A stretch of 64,000 nucleotides of DNA from Lantana camara (lineage: Eukaryota; Streptophyta; Magnoliopsida; Lamiales; Verbenaceae): NCBI GenBank assembly GCA_037501455.1, contig CM074857.1, forward strand, positions 100,597,501 to 100,661,500, written 5' to 3'. Below, piece by piece: positions 53,501 through 64,000 of the stretch. Numbering within the stretch: the first letter of the stretch is position 1; every line of letters starts with the position of its first letter. The notes beneath the pieces were generated by a model. It saw nothing but the letters and a program-made list of their open reading frames with translations. It had not been told where the DNA came from and searched no databases. A program made the position numbers and the translations under genes.

Positions 53501-56217
53501 AGATCCTTGGCTGCCCAAGCGAAAATATCTGAGTTGTCTCTCAGGAATTCTATCATCATGACCTCATGTTGGGGGTGCATGTTCGCCCCTATCTTAGTGG
53601 TTTTATTGCTGTCTCCAGGGATCAGGGCGATTTCTCTTAGCTCTTCCGAGGGCTCGAGCCGCTCGATGGTCTTTTTTTTTCGCGCTGCTGGGGATCTCTC
53701 CGCTTTGCTCTCCTTGGTGGGTAGCTCGATCTCCCCGTCAGCATAGGTCTGGAGGTCGAGCTCTTCCTCCACCTCCTTTTCGGATGGCTTTTTGAGGACG
53801 ATGGCGTAACAAGCCCAACTGTCCATGACATCGCAAGTCACCTCTCCGACCCCGCTCGGGGTGGACATTTTCAGCTTTTGGTGGTACGTTGAGATGATTG
53901 CTTTGAATTGAATAAGGTCGGGTCGGCCGAAGATCATGTTATACGCTAGGGGCATATTGACGATGACGTACTCGACCTCCTGGGTCACCCTCTTGGGGGA
54001 TGTTCCCATCGAGGTGAGGAGTCGGATGCGCCCTAATGGTATAACTTCCGATCCACCGAACCCGAAAAGCGGTGTTCGGATCGGATCGAGCTTTAGGTTA
54101 TGTAATTTCATTTTTACAAGAGTCGAGTAAGGGATAATGTTGGAGCTGCTTCCATTATCAACTAGGCATTTGGTTACATCATAATTAGCCACGCCTAAGG
54201 TCACCACCATCGGACAGCTAGGCGTATCACCTTCCCGATGGGGGCCTGGGCGGCTATCACTCTCACTAAAGCTAACCTCCTGCCTTTTCCACTCTCTACC
54301 CTGATCGATCTGGAAGACCTCTTCGTGGGGGCCATTGAACTCTCGACCTGCTCGCCTGATGTTCCTCTTTCGAGCTGCATTGGAGTGGCCGCCCTCGTGC
54401 CCTCCGGCTATCATATAGATCTTGCCGTGAGTAGGGGGATTGTCTTCAGCTCTTTCCAGCGGCTGCTTCCCAGATCGTTTAGGGGGAGATCTAGACCTGG
54501 ACCGGTTGCGATCGCTCGACCTCCCCGCCTTTTCAGAGTAGTGGTCGATGCGTCGAACAAAATCCTTCAGATGCCCTCCTTGAATGAGTCTTTCGATCTC
54601 ATCACGGAGGGCGTTACATTCCGCGGTCGTGTGGCCCCATTGCTGATGGTAGCCACAGAACTTCCCCGATTTCTCAGCCTTCGGGCCCTCTCGGATGGGC
54701 TTTGGTTTCTTCAAAAGGCTTTGGTCCATGACCACGTAGATCTGGTCTATGGACTTGGTCAAGGGGACGTAGTTTCGTCGGTCGACCTGGGTCGATTGGT
54801 CGACTTTCCCCTTGATTTTCTTTTGCTCGCTCCCTTTCCGGTGTTGGGGCGAGCTGGACCCAATGACCTGCCTCTCTGATCGGGGCGGAGACCCATGCGT
54901 GAGGGCGATCTCCTCAACGCGCATGAAGCCGTGGGCGATATCTTGTATTTCTGTCAGGTTGCGGAGGCCGGCCCTGACGATCTCATCGGCCCAGAGGCGG
55001 TTTCGGAGGGGTCGATGGACTACGGAAAGTAAGGTGTCCATAGTCGGGTTCTCGACCCGAACCACTTTCCTCGAAAAGCGAGTCATAAAATCTCGCAGAG
55101 ACTTGCCCTCCTTCTGGTAGATGCTGTTGAGATAGGAGGGTGGTAGCTTCTCCCCGGACATCGAGGAGAAGTGCGCCGTGAATAGATCTACAAATCGAAT
55201 GTAGGTCGATATGCACCGCGGCGGCAGACGGATAAACCAATCTTGCACGGGACCCGTCAACGTGGTGACGAAGAGCTTTGCCCAGATCTGCTGCGGGTGG
55301 GAGTGTAGCAGCATCTGGTTCTCGAAGGCCGTCACATGTTTTTCGGGATCTGTGGTCCCGTTGTACATGGGCAGGCCGGTCGGAATTCGATCTCCGTAAC
55401 AGGTCGTGCGGAGAATGTCCTCGCAAAAGGGGGAAGCTTCCTCCCTGTCGCTGCGGTAACGGAGAGGGCGTAGGTTCAGCCCGTCTCGGAGGTCGACCTG
55501 CCTCTGGGTGACGTGGGAGCCACGGTCACCCAGGCGGTCTTGGACCCGTCTCCGTGGTGGGTCTACACCTTGGACCTGCTCTCTCCCAGCGCGAGCGGCG
55601 GCGATCCTGGCGGCCTCCTCCCTAGAGGATCGAGCTGGGATCCGAGCTCAGAGATCCTCGAATTCTTCATTATCCTCGTCGACCACGCGTTTGCCGCGGT
55701 GGTTACGGCTGGGATGGTCGGAGTCCCCGTGGCCCTCGTGAGGAACTTTTTTGCTCGCTGCGGGGGGTGGCGGTGGCGGAGCGAATTCTTGGACCTGCCC
55801 AGCTCCGATCTGAGGACTAAGGCCCCAGATGATTTGAGCCAGTCGCCCATCTAATGGCTGGAAGACATAGGGAACCGGGTTCCCGTATGCTTGGATGGTG
55901 GGGGCCAACGTGTTGCCCACCACGGGGCTAGGTATGGTGGTGGCTGGGCTGGCCCTTGGGAGCTCGGGACGCCTGGGTTCGCGGCCCTCCGTCTGGGCTC
56001 GCTCGAGCTCGATCCGTCACTGATCGAGGAAGGCATCTAGGTCCGCCTGGGTGACCGTGATCCGGGGAGCCGCGTCCGGCTGAGGAATGGAAGCGTTGGC
56101 GCTGGGCCCGATCGGAGGAGCAGTGGAGGTGTTGCCAAGCGGCACGTTGTGATCATGCCTGCCTTTGGCTACTTCCTCCATGTCCTCTTCTCGGTAGGTG
56201 TTCCTCGTGTTAACCAT
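50301..56217 (-). pseudogene. Broken gag-pol of the Tat-like Ty3/gypsy element
   Basis: The start ATG is at 56217 (MVNTRNTYREEDMEE). Gag has the retrotransposon gag fold sequence (TTDPEKHVTAFENQML, QDWFIRLPP) and a knuckle-like FCGYHQQWGHTTAEC. The protease active site is KCLVDNGSSSNIIP, with Asn where many relatives have Thr or Gly. RT has KWRMCNDFTDLNKACP, FGLKNAGATYQRLV and EVYVDDMIVKS. RNase H sequences follow (MYTDGSLTSQGG in the second copy), then integrase (DQWGIDIIGPFP, GHPQANGQAEVTN). Breaks seen: a stop at 56017-56019, a frame change near 55650, TAA at 53158-53160 inside RT, and a one-base indel in a six-base run at 50918-50923. Confidence 0.9.
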
Positions 56218-56291
56218 GGTGCTGAAAAGAGGATGAAAGGGCTTTTTTCTAGGTTGATGTGAAAAAGGTATTCCCACAGACGGCGCCAAAC

Positions 56292-57074
56292 TGATCTGAC
56301 TCAAATCTGGTCGATCTGACGTGGTCGATCTAGCTGTCAGATATGGGTCAATCAGTCAAGAATTTGTTTGAGTGGGTTCTTTATCGACCTGAAAGCACTA
56401 GCAAACGTGAGCTCGAAACCAAATTTGGGGACTTGGGATTTTTCCCAAGTTTGGCACTCCGACGCTCAAGTCAGTAATGGAGCTCTTTAGAGAGAGAATA
56501 AATGCAATTGAATGCGTATTAAAGGCTTACCAACTACTGTTCAAAGGGCGAGTATTTATAGCCATGGCCAAATGACACAGTAGTGTGTGTACTGTAGGTG
56601 TGCATTAATGGCGTTGCCAGTCGCCGATCTGGATGTCGGACGATGGAACCGGCTTGAGGCGGGTCGTTTGTACCTTCTTTCCCCTTTGGGTAAAAGCAGG
56701 GACTGACGGTCATTAATGAGCCGTAGTACGCCTGTTCCAGGGAATGGGGAGGGTACACGTGTCCCGACAGGAGTGTTTTACAGTATTCGGGTGTCCGGTG
56801 ACGTATGATATCGATCTGGAGATCGATATTGCCTTCCGGGATCCTTAATGTTGTGGGTTTCCTCATAGGAGAGAGTAGATCGATCTGTTGATCTGATGAT
56901 CGGATGGTATGCCAATCGATCTGGTGTCCTCAAACAGATCTGATGACCTGAGGACCTGGTATCGATCTGATGACCTGTCCAAGAGGTCGTTCCTGGTTTG
57001 TCCAGGTTGGCGTGAGGGTCCACGTGGCGCCAACAGGGGGCGGCCACGTGGCCCTGTACTATTATGCCATATCA
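56292..57074 (-). repeat. 5' LTR of the Ty3/gypsy element
   Basis: Holds the promoter: TATAAATA on the minus strand at 56553-56560, with CACGTG boxes at 57021-57026 and 57045-57050. It is followed directly by the primer-binding site. Confidence 0.92.
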
Positions 57075-57950
57075 GATATGGAGATTGAGGGTCTCCCTGT
57101 CTAATCCCCCGCTTGGCATTGAACTTTCCATGTAATTCTCCACAAAGGTTGATGGAAAATGAGGCCGTTGTTACACATTCCATGATCCAACCCCTGAAAG
57201 TCTCCGGGAAACCAAGGGCAAAGAGAAGGCCATTTAGAAAATCCCATGAGACTATATCAAAAGCTTTCGTGAGGTCCAATTGCATCATAACCCTGGGTGT
57301 GCTTTTTTTGATACCATATCTGCGAAGAAGTTCTTGCGCAAGGAATATGTTTTCTTTCATTTTTCGCCCTAGGACAAAGGCTGCCTGTGCTGGATTTATG
57401 ATGTCATTCAGAACTATCTTAAGGCGGGAAGTGATGATTTTTAGATCACTTTATAAGTAACATTCACGCAAGCAATTGGTCTAAACTCCTTCACATTCGT
57501 TGCACCAGCTTTCTTAGAAATGAGAGAGATTGCCGTATGGTTGATCTGCTTGAGGAGGCTACCATTTTCAAAGAATTCCCGGATGGCACTAATGAAATCT
57601 GACTTGATTATAGGCCAAGAAGACTTGAAGAAACCGGCTGTGTAGCCATCTGGGCCTAGTGTTTTGTCATTTCCGATGTTAAATAGTGCTGCTTTAATCT
57701 CATCTTCATTAATTGGCATTTTTAGTTCCATTGCTTGAGAAGCTGTGATGATCGGACCTAAATCAATAATCGCAGGATCAAGGGCCTGTGTGTTTGCATC
57801 AACGCCAAAGAGGTCCCGGTAATATGAAACAAAACATTCCCCAACCTCCTTAATTGAAGAGGTTGTTGTTCCATCCCTCTTGACTATGTGTGTGATAGCT
57901 GCCCGCGTCTTACTTTTCTTGATGATGGAGTGGAAAACACGAAAGAGTGT
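57075..57950 (-). pseudogene. LINE ORF2, N-terminal RT part
   Basis: On the minus strand the region reads TLFRVFHSIIKKSKTRA, the DGTTTSSIKEVGECFVSYYR spacer, and NDKTLGPDGYTAGFFKSSWP, then RPIACVNVTYKVI. A frame break at about 57441 is followed by INPAQAAFVLGRK, DLTKAFDIVSWDF and RGIRQGDPQSPYL. The last motif runs into the gypsy insertion at 57079. The endonuclease domain is absent, consistent with 5' truncation. Confidence 0.85.
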
Positions 57951-58560
57951 GCAGCGGAAGTTTAAAATTTTTCCACAAGTTTAATCGTTGTCTTGCAATT
58001 TTCGTACTGTAATGTTGGAAATAACAAGAAACTCACTTTAATTGAAGTTTTCTTGTAATGTTGTTACCGCCTAACAAACACCCTTCAAGCGGAAAGTCCC
58101 TCGAACGGTTCTTCGATTTAGACTCCAAAGTAGAAGGCCTCCAAAGCATATCCACACCAGTCCTAGAACACGATCAAGCAAGTGAGAATGCTAGTTCTAT
58201 AGCTTGTGTTAATGGCTAGGATAGTTTTTGCTTTTGAAAACTTTTCTTTTAATTTTTCTCAAAAACTTAACACTTCGTGAGTGTTGGTCTAAAGAATAAG
58301 AGAAGCACCATCCCTAGTATTTATACTAGGTTTGTTCGAACCCCTAGGGTTTCCAAGAACCAATTGGCTTGTTTTCTTGCTCACTAATTAACTAATTTAA
58401 TTATTGATTTAATTGGAGAAAATAAGTTCCCAACTTGTTCTCCAAGTCTTGCAAGAATATTCTTCTCTCTCCTACAATAGGAAGTTGGACTTTTCAACAC
58501 TTGGTGGGATAAATAAGTCTCACTCACTTATTTATCTCACCTACACACACTAATGAAAAG
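57951..58560 (-). repeat. LTR-like remnant with TATA (probable Ty1/copia type)
   Basis: On the minus strand the sequence has a TATAAATA at 58318-58325, a CTAGGGATGG-type start region, and an end near CTTCCGCTGCACA. It has no coding content. Boundaries and TSD are unclear, so the class is tentative. Confidence 0.4.
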
Positions 58561-59109
58561 GTATTACCAATGTTCTGGAACTAACAGAAGATAATACCAG
58601 AAAGAATTATCCAGTCTCTGGAACTAACAGAAGAAGGTACCAGAGATTAAAACTACAAAACTGAAGAACAAATGTCTCCTCACAACAAAACTCTGAATCA
58701 CTCGGATTCTGAAAAATCTATACCAACGCTTGACAGTCTTGCTACAACAAACTTATAGACTTGTATCTTCTCTTTATGTTGAAGTCCTTTATATATTGAC
58801 CAGCTGTGCAACTAGCCGTTGGGATATTATCTTCACTCAAGAGATATTGGGCTTGATTACTGGGGCTTGTCTTCCTTCAATCACGAGCTGCAGACTGTTT
58901 GTTGTCTTTTCCATGAGTTTAGTAATGATTTAACCAAAGTCTTCCTTGAATAGTTCTGGTTGATTTGATTGACTGGAACTTTCCAAGCTTGGTTCATGCA
59001 AGAAGATTTATACCAAGAATAGGCTAAATATACGAAATCAAATAGTTAGAGGGAAACAACAAAAACTTTCCAAGGATTATGCGTTGGAGCCTTGACGAAA
59101 TAATACTCA
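58561..59109 (-). repeat. Second LTR-like remnant
   Basis: The minus strand contains CCAACGGCTAGTTGCACAGC followed by TATATAAAGGAC (58788-58796), a pattern frequent in copia LTRs. The left part (58560-58650) repeats GGAACTAACAGAAGA twice, next to TACCAG. No ends or TSD were resolved. Confidence 0.4.
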
Positions 59110-59362
59110 GGTTTCCAATTTCCGTCGAATATCTTGAGAAGTTGGTTTGATAGGTATTGCATTATATTTTGCTGCTATGTGCTTGCCAAATATTGGCTAA
59201 AATAATGTCTTGGATATCTTGTGAGGACGAGGTAGTAGTATTGCTCTTTTTTGGGGCTTTTTGTTAATAATTGTGCTTAGTTTGCTTAAATGTGAGCCGC
59301 ATGTTATATAATCTTTTCATCTTTTGCTCCAAGTCTTCTTCTGTTCTTTGTTGTTATATATG
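59110..59362 (+). repeat. AXS 3' flank, copy 2 (partial)
   Basis: Matches 45905-46160 in order (CTTGAGAAGTTGGTTTGATA, CCAAATATTGGCTAAAA, GTGAGCCGCATGTTATATAA). It stops at TATATGTAGTGCAG, where AGO5-derived sequence begins without a gap. Confidence 0.85.
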
Positions 59363-59545
59363 TAGTGCAGGATAGTCTACACGCAACAGGAACGAAAGAG
59401 GTGCCACCTTTGCCCATGAATCATGATCAAGGAGACCGTGAAGGATGTCATATTCTATTGTTGATTTTTTGACAACGCTTTTTGAGTTTGATGTGCTCAA
59501 CATGGATCTTTTGTATGGATAATAATTTTGTGCTATGTTTTAAAT
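59363..59545 (+). pseudogene. Fragment of an AGO5 terminal exon and 3' UTR
   Basis: In sense orientation it parallels the last exon of the AGO5 gene at 6200-6290: AACAGGAACGAAAGAGGTGC, ATCAAGGAGACCGTGAAGGA, TGTCATATTCTATTGTTGA. The 3' UTR match continues with TTTTTGAGTTTGATG and ATCTTTTGTATGGATAATAA. The coding frame is disturbed by indels. Divergence is clear, so it is an old copy or a relic of a second AGO5 gene. Confidence 0.8.
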
Positions 59546-60197
59546 GGTTTTGGTACTTGCGTTTTTTTTTTTTGCTAATATAGCTGGTAAATTTAGGATG
59601 GTCTGTTTTGAAGCTATTCTTTTTGCTGCAGTTAGTTGTGCTTTAATTTATTTGCACTAATTTGTAAGTTGACTCAATCCACTTTCTAGTGTTAGCGATA
59701 CACTGGAATGTACCCGTTGTCATCCCTAGACATAATACTGCGTTCCCCGAATCACAAAACCATCCAACACAATAATTTAAGCAACAAAATACATTATCGT
59801 CTTCGAAAGATAACATACACAAGTTCATCACTTCTCTCCCAACAAAGTTGCATCTGCTCTTTCTCTTGCCCTGTTTTCCTTTCTTTCTTTCAAGTACAAC
59901 AACATCTCAAGACCATTGTAAGCAAATGCACTTATGTAAGAAAATATAAGTTTGATTAATGTGCAACCGGTTACACAAGAGAAAATTAACACTACATTCC
60001 TAGTAAGATATGCATGAGTCATGACAATGAAACTATTCAAGATGAAACTGGTACGACAAAAAATAACAACACTACATTCCCAGTTGTTCAAGCATAAAGG
60101 CCAAAAGAAGAAGGTGCAGAAAATAAACAACTCAACTCACGAGAACGCGCAAAAGGAAAAAACATAAAACATAGCACTCAACAAACAGAAACAGGTA
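59546..60197. other. Spacer between the AGO5 fragment and the B3-like pseudogene
   Basis: No family is recognised. A minus-strand open frame at 59828-60130 has low complexity and no recognisable motif. Confidence 0.4.
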
Positions 60198-60680
60198 TCA
60201 AGCAACGGCTTCTCTGAAGTGCACCTCGAGGACAACCCTACCATTATCGACATTTTCCGGGTAGACGTAAACGATCACCCGGTCACCTGCCTTCGCTTAA
60301 TTGTTTTGGCAAAGATCGAACCATCTCTCGTTGTGAAGGACAAATCCCTTGAGCCATTTATTCACCTTCAGGATCCAATCAGGCGAGTTCCTCACGGAAA
60401 CATCTATACCAGCTTTGGTAGTTTGATTAATCAGTCAGCTTCCACTCCAGCTTGTTAAAGCATTTTGACATATGACAGGATCTATCCATCCCATGGATAA
60501 ATTCGAGTGGTTAGTCCTTTTGCCTTTCAGGTCGTCGTTGGTTAGGAGACGACTGAATATCCGCACAGGAACATTATCTCCGCCGGCATTGCCAACATTA
60601 ACTCCGGCACCAACATCATCAGCCTGAACACCGACTGTATCAGCCGTGTTCTCAGAGGAAATCTCAGGCTCAGCGCTCGT
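60198..60680 (-). pseudogene. Decayed B3-domain-like gene fragment
   Basis: The minus strand encodes PVRIFSRLLTNDDLKGKR, then after a stop DWILKVNKWLKGFVLHNERW. After another stop (TAA at about 60296-60298) comes AKAGDRVIVYVYPENVDNG, ending VVLEVHFREAVA. The order (a start strand, a W-containing middle and a K-AGD-V-Y ending) resembles plant B3 DNA-binding domains, especially the divergent DUF313-type. At least two internal stops mean it is not functional. Identification is moderate only. Confidence 0.5.
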
Positions 60681-61150
60681 TGTCTTGAGTGTCGCTAGTC
60701 TATACAACTCACCTTTGTAATTTTCCTTTCTTGTATGTCGAATATCTTGAGAGGTTGGTTTGATAGGTGTTCCGTCATATTTTGCTGCTATGTGCTCGCC
60801 AAATATTGGCTAAAACTATGTCCCGGATATCTTGTGAGGACGAGGTAGTAGTCTTGCTCTTTTTTGGGGGCTTTTTGTTAGTAACTGTGCTTAGTTTGCT
60901 TAAATGTGAGCCGCATGTTGTATAATCTTTTCATCTTTTGTTCCAAGTCTTCATCCATTGATTTTACTGTTATTTGTTGTTTTATTTTAGTGCAGAATGT
61001 TGTTCGGGTTGTAACCCTACAGTTGGCTAGCTAGTAATTAGCTCATAAGCATAAATACACTTGAATGTTTTGGTTGAGCACAGAGGGCTTATTTTACACA
61101 TTTAAACATAATAATATTTTGGTGACGTAATTTCGAGTTTGTTTTCTTGA
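60681..61150 (+). repeat. AXS 3' flank, copy 3
   Basis: Nearly the whole AXS 3' flank (45853-46358) is present in the same order, from TGTCTTGAGTGTCGCTAG to TTTCGAGTTTGTTTTCTTG. It lacks the (AT)n expansion and some indels of copy 1. No AXS coding sequence precedes it. Confidence 0.88.
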
Positions 61151-61614
61151 AAAGATAGGATGTAAGATTCTGACGTGAGAAACATTTTTGAGGCAGTCTC
61201 AATTTATTCCAGAGAAAAGAACTATTCGATCAATCAGTGCTCCAAACCATTTCGTATAACCAGCTGTTCTAGAGTGGCTGCCTAAAAGCTCCTCTGATTT
61301 TGGCATAAACCAGTGGAAGCAACTTCTCAACTGGAGCAGCAAGTTGAACCATATTTCATAAAGTAAGAGCATGACAAAAGCACAAGCTTTTATCTTAAAA
61401 AACAATAAAAGCATAAGCTGCATACCTATAAAAACCTGTTCCAACTTCTAGAAATAAATACTCTTAAGATTCTTAGATGCCCCAAAAAGCTAAGCCACTT
61501 TATGATCTACACTATGGCATGATTTCTCTGGTACCCAGAAAGGACACAGTTTTGGGTGTTTAGATATTTCCACCATTGATGAGCATAGAGCGAGTGTTGC
61601 TTTTATAATTGCAA
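61151..61614. other. 3' UTR/flank of the RETICULATA-related gene
   Basis: No gene other than the probable 3' UTR of the minus-strand gene. A minus-strand ORF at 61199-61444 is not recognised. Confidence 0.45.
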
Positions 61615-64000
61615 TTACTGAACGCCACTCCATTTCGCCCAGTCTACAAATTGCATTCCACCATAAATATTATTGGCAAAGCGCACACCCACTGTGAAGG
61701 CCATGGCAACAGGTGGGAATTGCTTAGCTATGGGCGATGCTTCCACAAGACTTTCCAATCCATTTATAATTTGGTACCGAGTGTTCGAGGACACCGCAAG
61801 AAAAACACCTGAAAAGTAAACATAAAATTAACTGAAATAATCTGTAAGTGGCTATCTTTAAGGGGGGAAAAAAAAGAAGTTATGGCATCGCATTTGAATC
61901 GTCAATGAATCTACAGTAAACTTTAAAGGATGTCACTAATAGGGGGATACATCCAATTATCTGAATTATGGATTAACGAAAAATGGAAATCAATCAATGT
62001 TCTAGGATAAGAAATTAACGTACCCCAGAGGGCAGCACTTTTAACTAACGGGGGAACAGGTATGTCCTCTTCAGAAGATTTGATGCTCCTGTTGGCAGAA
62101 AGACAGTTTAAATTAAACCAAAAAACATACAATTTATGGTTGCAAAAGTTCAAAAAAACAAACTTGGACAATCCTGACCATGCTATATTCTTTCAAAAAG
62201 ATATAAATATAATCTAATATGTTCACATGATAAGGGAGAAAAATGATGGAATAAGAGATCAAATATACAGTGAACCGATAATGGTGAGAATTAAGGGAAT
62301 CTAGAACTTGCACCTTTTAGCAGTCATGATCATATTAGGCATTCGTTGTCAGAGAAAAGCGATGGAATAAGAGATCAAATATACAGTGAACCCATAATGG
62401 TAAGAATTAAAGGAATCTAGAACTTGCACCTTTTAGCAGTCATGATCATATTAGCGATGCCTTGGCCAATAAGACCACACCCGAAACCAACTGAGCCATA
62501 TAACAAGCCCTACATTCATAAAGAGCACATAAGTGATCAAACAGTTACTTTAAAATAATTATCACTAATTACCTCAGCTTCAACTATGACAAGAGGCGAG
62601 AGAAACAAAAAACATATAAGTTTGTTTTTGTTGATGGTAGAGTATAACGATCACTATGACGGCCATTCATATGTGATACCTTGTAAAAGTACGTCGCAAT
62701 CCGCTGCTGCAATGAAAATCTAACACCTGGTCTCTCAGCCTCGAAAACACTGTATGGCCAAAAAAATTTACACTCTTGTTAGAGAATTTGATACATCCTG
62801 AAAGATGGATTAGTTCTAAACTTCCACTTTCAATATTAATTATTCAAGATTCAGGAAAATCTGAAGGCCGCTGAGGGATATCCTCAGACAAGACACTCAT
62901 GCAACCTCTTCTAACAAATGAACTGTTCTCAATGAAGCTTGGGATTGACTAACTCTTCATTGTGATGATGCTAAAAGATGAAATACAACTGAACCACCAT
63001 CCCATTTTTAGATTTTAACCCATGATAAGAAACCAAACAGAGTTCTTACTATTCCTCAGTTTCTTCTAAAACTGTTGTCATGGAAAATACCAAATAAAAA
63101 TCATCAGAATTTCTTTCTTCATAATTACAGCTTCCCTGTTATGCTGAGTGAAAAGGGTGAATCAAAATAAAATTCAACAATATATTTTAGTTGCCTAAAC
63201 CAAGATCTTCTCATATTAAAAAATCATATGTTTAGAAAATCCCAAAGTGCATCAGTCACCTGCTGGGAAGAGCTGCACAAGTTTGTTTTAGGTGTCCAAC
63301 GAAGCCTCTACTAGATACAGATTGCTTGCCTATACGTGCGTAGGGGGCCAACATACCAACCAAAGCAATGTCAACAACAATACCCACTAACAAGTCTGCT
63401 GCATACAACTCAAACTCCGCCCAGAAATCCTTTCCTCTTTTATTAACTTCCGCAAATGTTGCACAACAAGAATCAATTACCACCTGCAAAACAAACAAAT
63501 AGTTTTATGTCTTCACGAGAAATCAATTGGAATAAAAACCTGCTCGATTTGCATCCAAGTTAAATGACGTCTTAAAGATTTAGACAGTAAACACCACTTA
63601 TACTTCAAAGCAGCTAAATACACAAGAGCAGTTGTGGTCATATCACCAACAATGTCGCCAAATTTGCATGATATGATAAGTGTTCATTCAGTAAAACCAC
63701 ATTCCTATACCGCTATAACTCTGATGACTTGCCATATACTTGAGATCGAGCTTACCTCAGTTCCTACTTTAAATAAAAAGGAGGGATCAGCCAGCATCCG
63801 ATTCCGAAGCATCGAACAATATCTCATTAGAAATCCTAACGGAAAAGCTGAACCCTGAAACGCCAATCAATGAAATCGCACTGTATATCTCCAAACAATC
63901 AAATGCACTATTATCGTATACGAAAACTAAAGCCAAAAACGATTCAACGTTTCTGATTTAGATTACAATAACCAGACATGCATTCTCACCTGCAAATCCA
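61615..64000 (-). CDS. RETICULATA-related protein (DUF3411), C-terminal part; 5' end outside window
   Basis: Exons in transcript order are >64000-63990, 63854-63756, 63483-63260, 62749-62680, 62509-62430, 62088-62024 and 61808-61615 (TAA), all GT-AG and in phase. The translation is typical of the RER family: SAFPLGFLMRYCSMLRNRML, VVIDSCCATFAEVNKRGKDF, DLLVGIVVDIALVGMLAPYA, then GSVGFGCGLIGQGIANMIM and ending NIYGGMQFVDWAKWSGVQ. These are chloroplast-envelope membrane proteins that influence plastid metabolism and leaf mesophyll development; the biochemical role is unknown. Sequence detail suggests the RER3/RER4 side of the family, from memory. The intron between 62430 and 62088 carries a 94-bp tandem copy of the preceding exon-intron boundary. 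Confidence 0.9.
62245..62454. repeat. 94-bp direct duplication spanning an RER exon end
   Basis: 62245-62338 and 62361-62454 are nearly identical (about four differences). The second includes the end of the exon at 62430 (MIMTAKR) and its donor. The first, which is downstream in the transcript, repeats the same coding end and a second GTGCAAG donor inside the intron. Confidence 0.88.

Larger units (their letters stand above)
48989..57074 (-). mobile_element. Full-length Ty3/gypsy LTR retrotransposon, Tat-like, 8,086 bp
   Basis: LTRs at 48989-49771 and 56292-57074 are each 783 bp, start TGATCTG and end CATATCA. They differ at roughly a dozen positions. The 5-bp duplication GATAT is at 48984-48988 and 57075-57079. 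The primer-binding site TGGCGCCGTCTGTGGGAA (56271-56288) and a G-rich polypurine tract (49772-49785) fit the minus orientation. Domains in order are gag, protease, RT, RNase H and a second RNase-H-like domain, then integrase. The extra RNase H and the long region behind integrase point to the Tat lineage. The gag-pol frame is broken, so the copy is not autonomous. Confidence 0.93.
46359..57950 (-). mobile_element. LINE (non-LTR retrotransposon), 5'-truncated, split by two younger insertions
   Basis: In minus-strand order the pieces are 57950-57075 (ORF2 start of reverse transcriptase), 48988-47373 (rest of RT and zf-RVT-like C-terminus, then 3' UTR) and 46740-46359 (3' UTR ending in a poly(A) tail, seen as the T-rich tract at 46365-46392). 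A Ty3/gypsy element sits at 48989-57074 and a hAT-like element at 46741-47372. Removing the gypsy element and one TSD copy leaves the RT frame continuous across the QSPY/LFL join. The 5' end fades into LTR-like DNA at about 57950. Its own TSD was not found. Confidence 0.82.

Noticed and set aside
54238..54879. Plus-strand ORF of 213 codons and several others between 50.8 and 55.9 kb
   Set aside because: They are GC-rich shadows on the strand opposite gag-pol, with no start context or domain.
58341..58352. GTTCGAAC-like motif suggesting a tRNA T-arm
   Set aside because: No matching D-arm, anticodon stem or acceptor pairing around it; it lies inside an LTR-like repeat.
61199..61444. Hydrophobic 81-codon minus-strand ORF
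   Set aside because: It lies in the RER 3' UTR/flank; no family features, and the gene already ends in the canonical WAKWSGVQ.

Overview
This window is nuclear DNA of a flowering plant, most likely a core eudicot. It carries intron-rich genes with GT-AG junctions, AT-rich introns, plant-only protein families (AGO5, UDP-apiose/xylose synthase, PDAT, RETICULATA-related) and several classes of plant transposon. I cannot place the species. All gene models were built by hand from splice signals and protein-family knowledge; no search was run.

Layout. 1-6 kb: the 3' part of a mitochondrial ATP10-type F1Fo assembly factor (+), then a membrane-anchored A1 aspartic protease (+). 6.2-11.8 kb: a 22-exon AGO5-clade ARGONAUTE (-) with an intact catalytic tetrad. 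12.4-24.6 kb: an old, decayed tandem duplication (units A and B). It is littered with insertions: a hAT-like element, a 2.7-kb solo LTR, a 490-bp TRIM and inverted-repeat elements. It also holds a small secreted-peptide-like ORF that is open in B and frameshifted in A. 26.2-36.8 kb: an SRPK-type SR-protein kinase (+), a SAAL1-like ARM-repeat protein (+) and a PDAT acyltransferase (-) convergent with it. 38-40 kb: two hAT-like elements, one carrying a fragment of plastid rpoA. 42.8-45.7 kb: UDP-D-apiose/UDP-D-xylose synthase (+). 46.4-58.0 kb: a LINE (-) broken by a hAT-like element and by a full-length 8.1-kb Ty3/gypsy element of Tat type. 58-61.2 kb: LTR-like remnants, two extra copies of the AXS 3' flank, an AGO5 terminal-exon fragment and a decayed B3-like gene. 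61.6-64 kb: the 3' part of a RETICULATA-related gene (-), running off the window.

The genes do not form a pathway; plant genes are transcribed singly. Their order nevertheless looks ancestral. From memory, Arabidopsis has AXS2, an A1 aspartic protease and ATP10 side by side on chromosome 1, and AXS1 close to AGO5 on chromosome 2. Also from memory, SRPK-type kinases lie next to an aspartic protease or near PDAT2. The window would then be a less fractionated version of blocks split between Arabidopsis duplicates.

Most of the remaining sequence is mobile-element DNA, and several insertions are dated relative to each other by nesting, target-site duplications and an internal empty-site comparison between units A and B.
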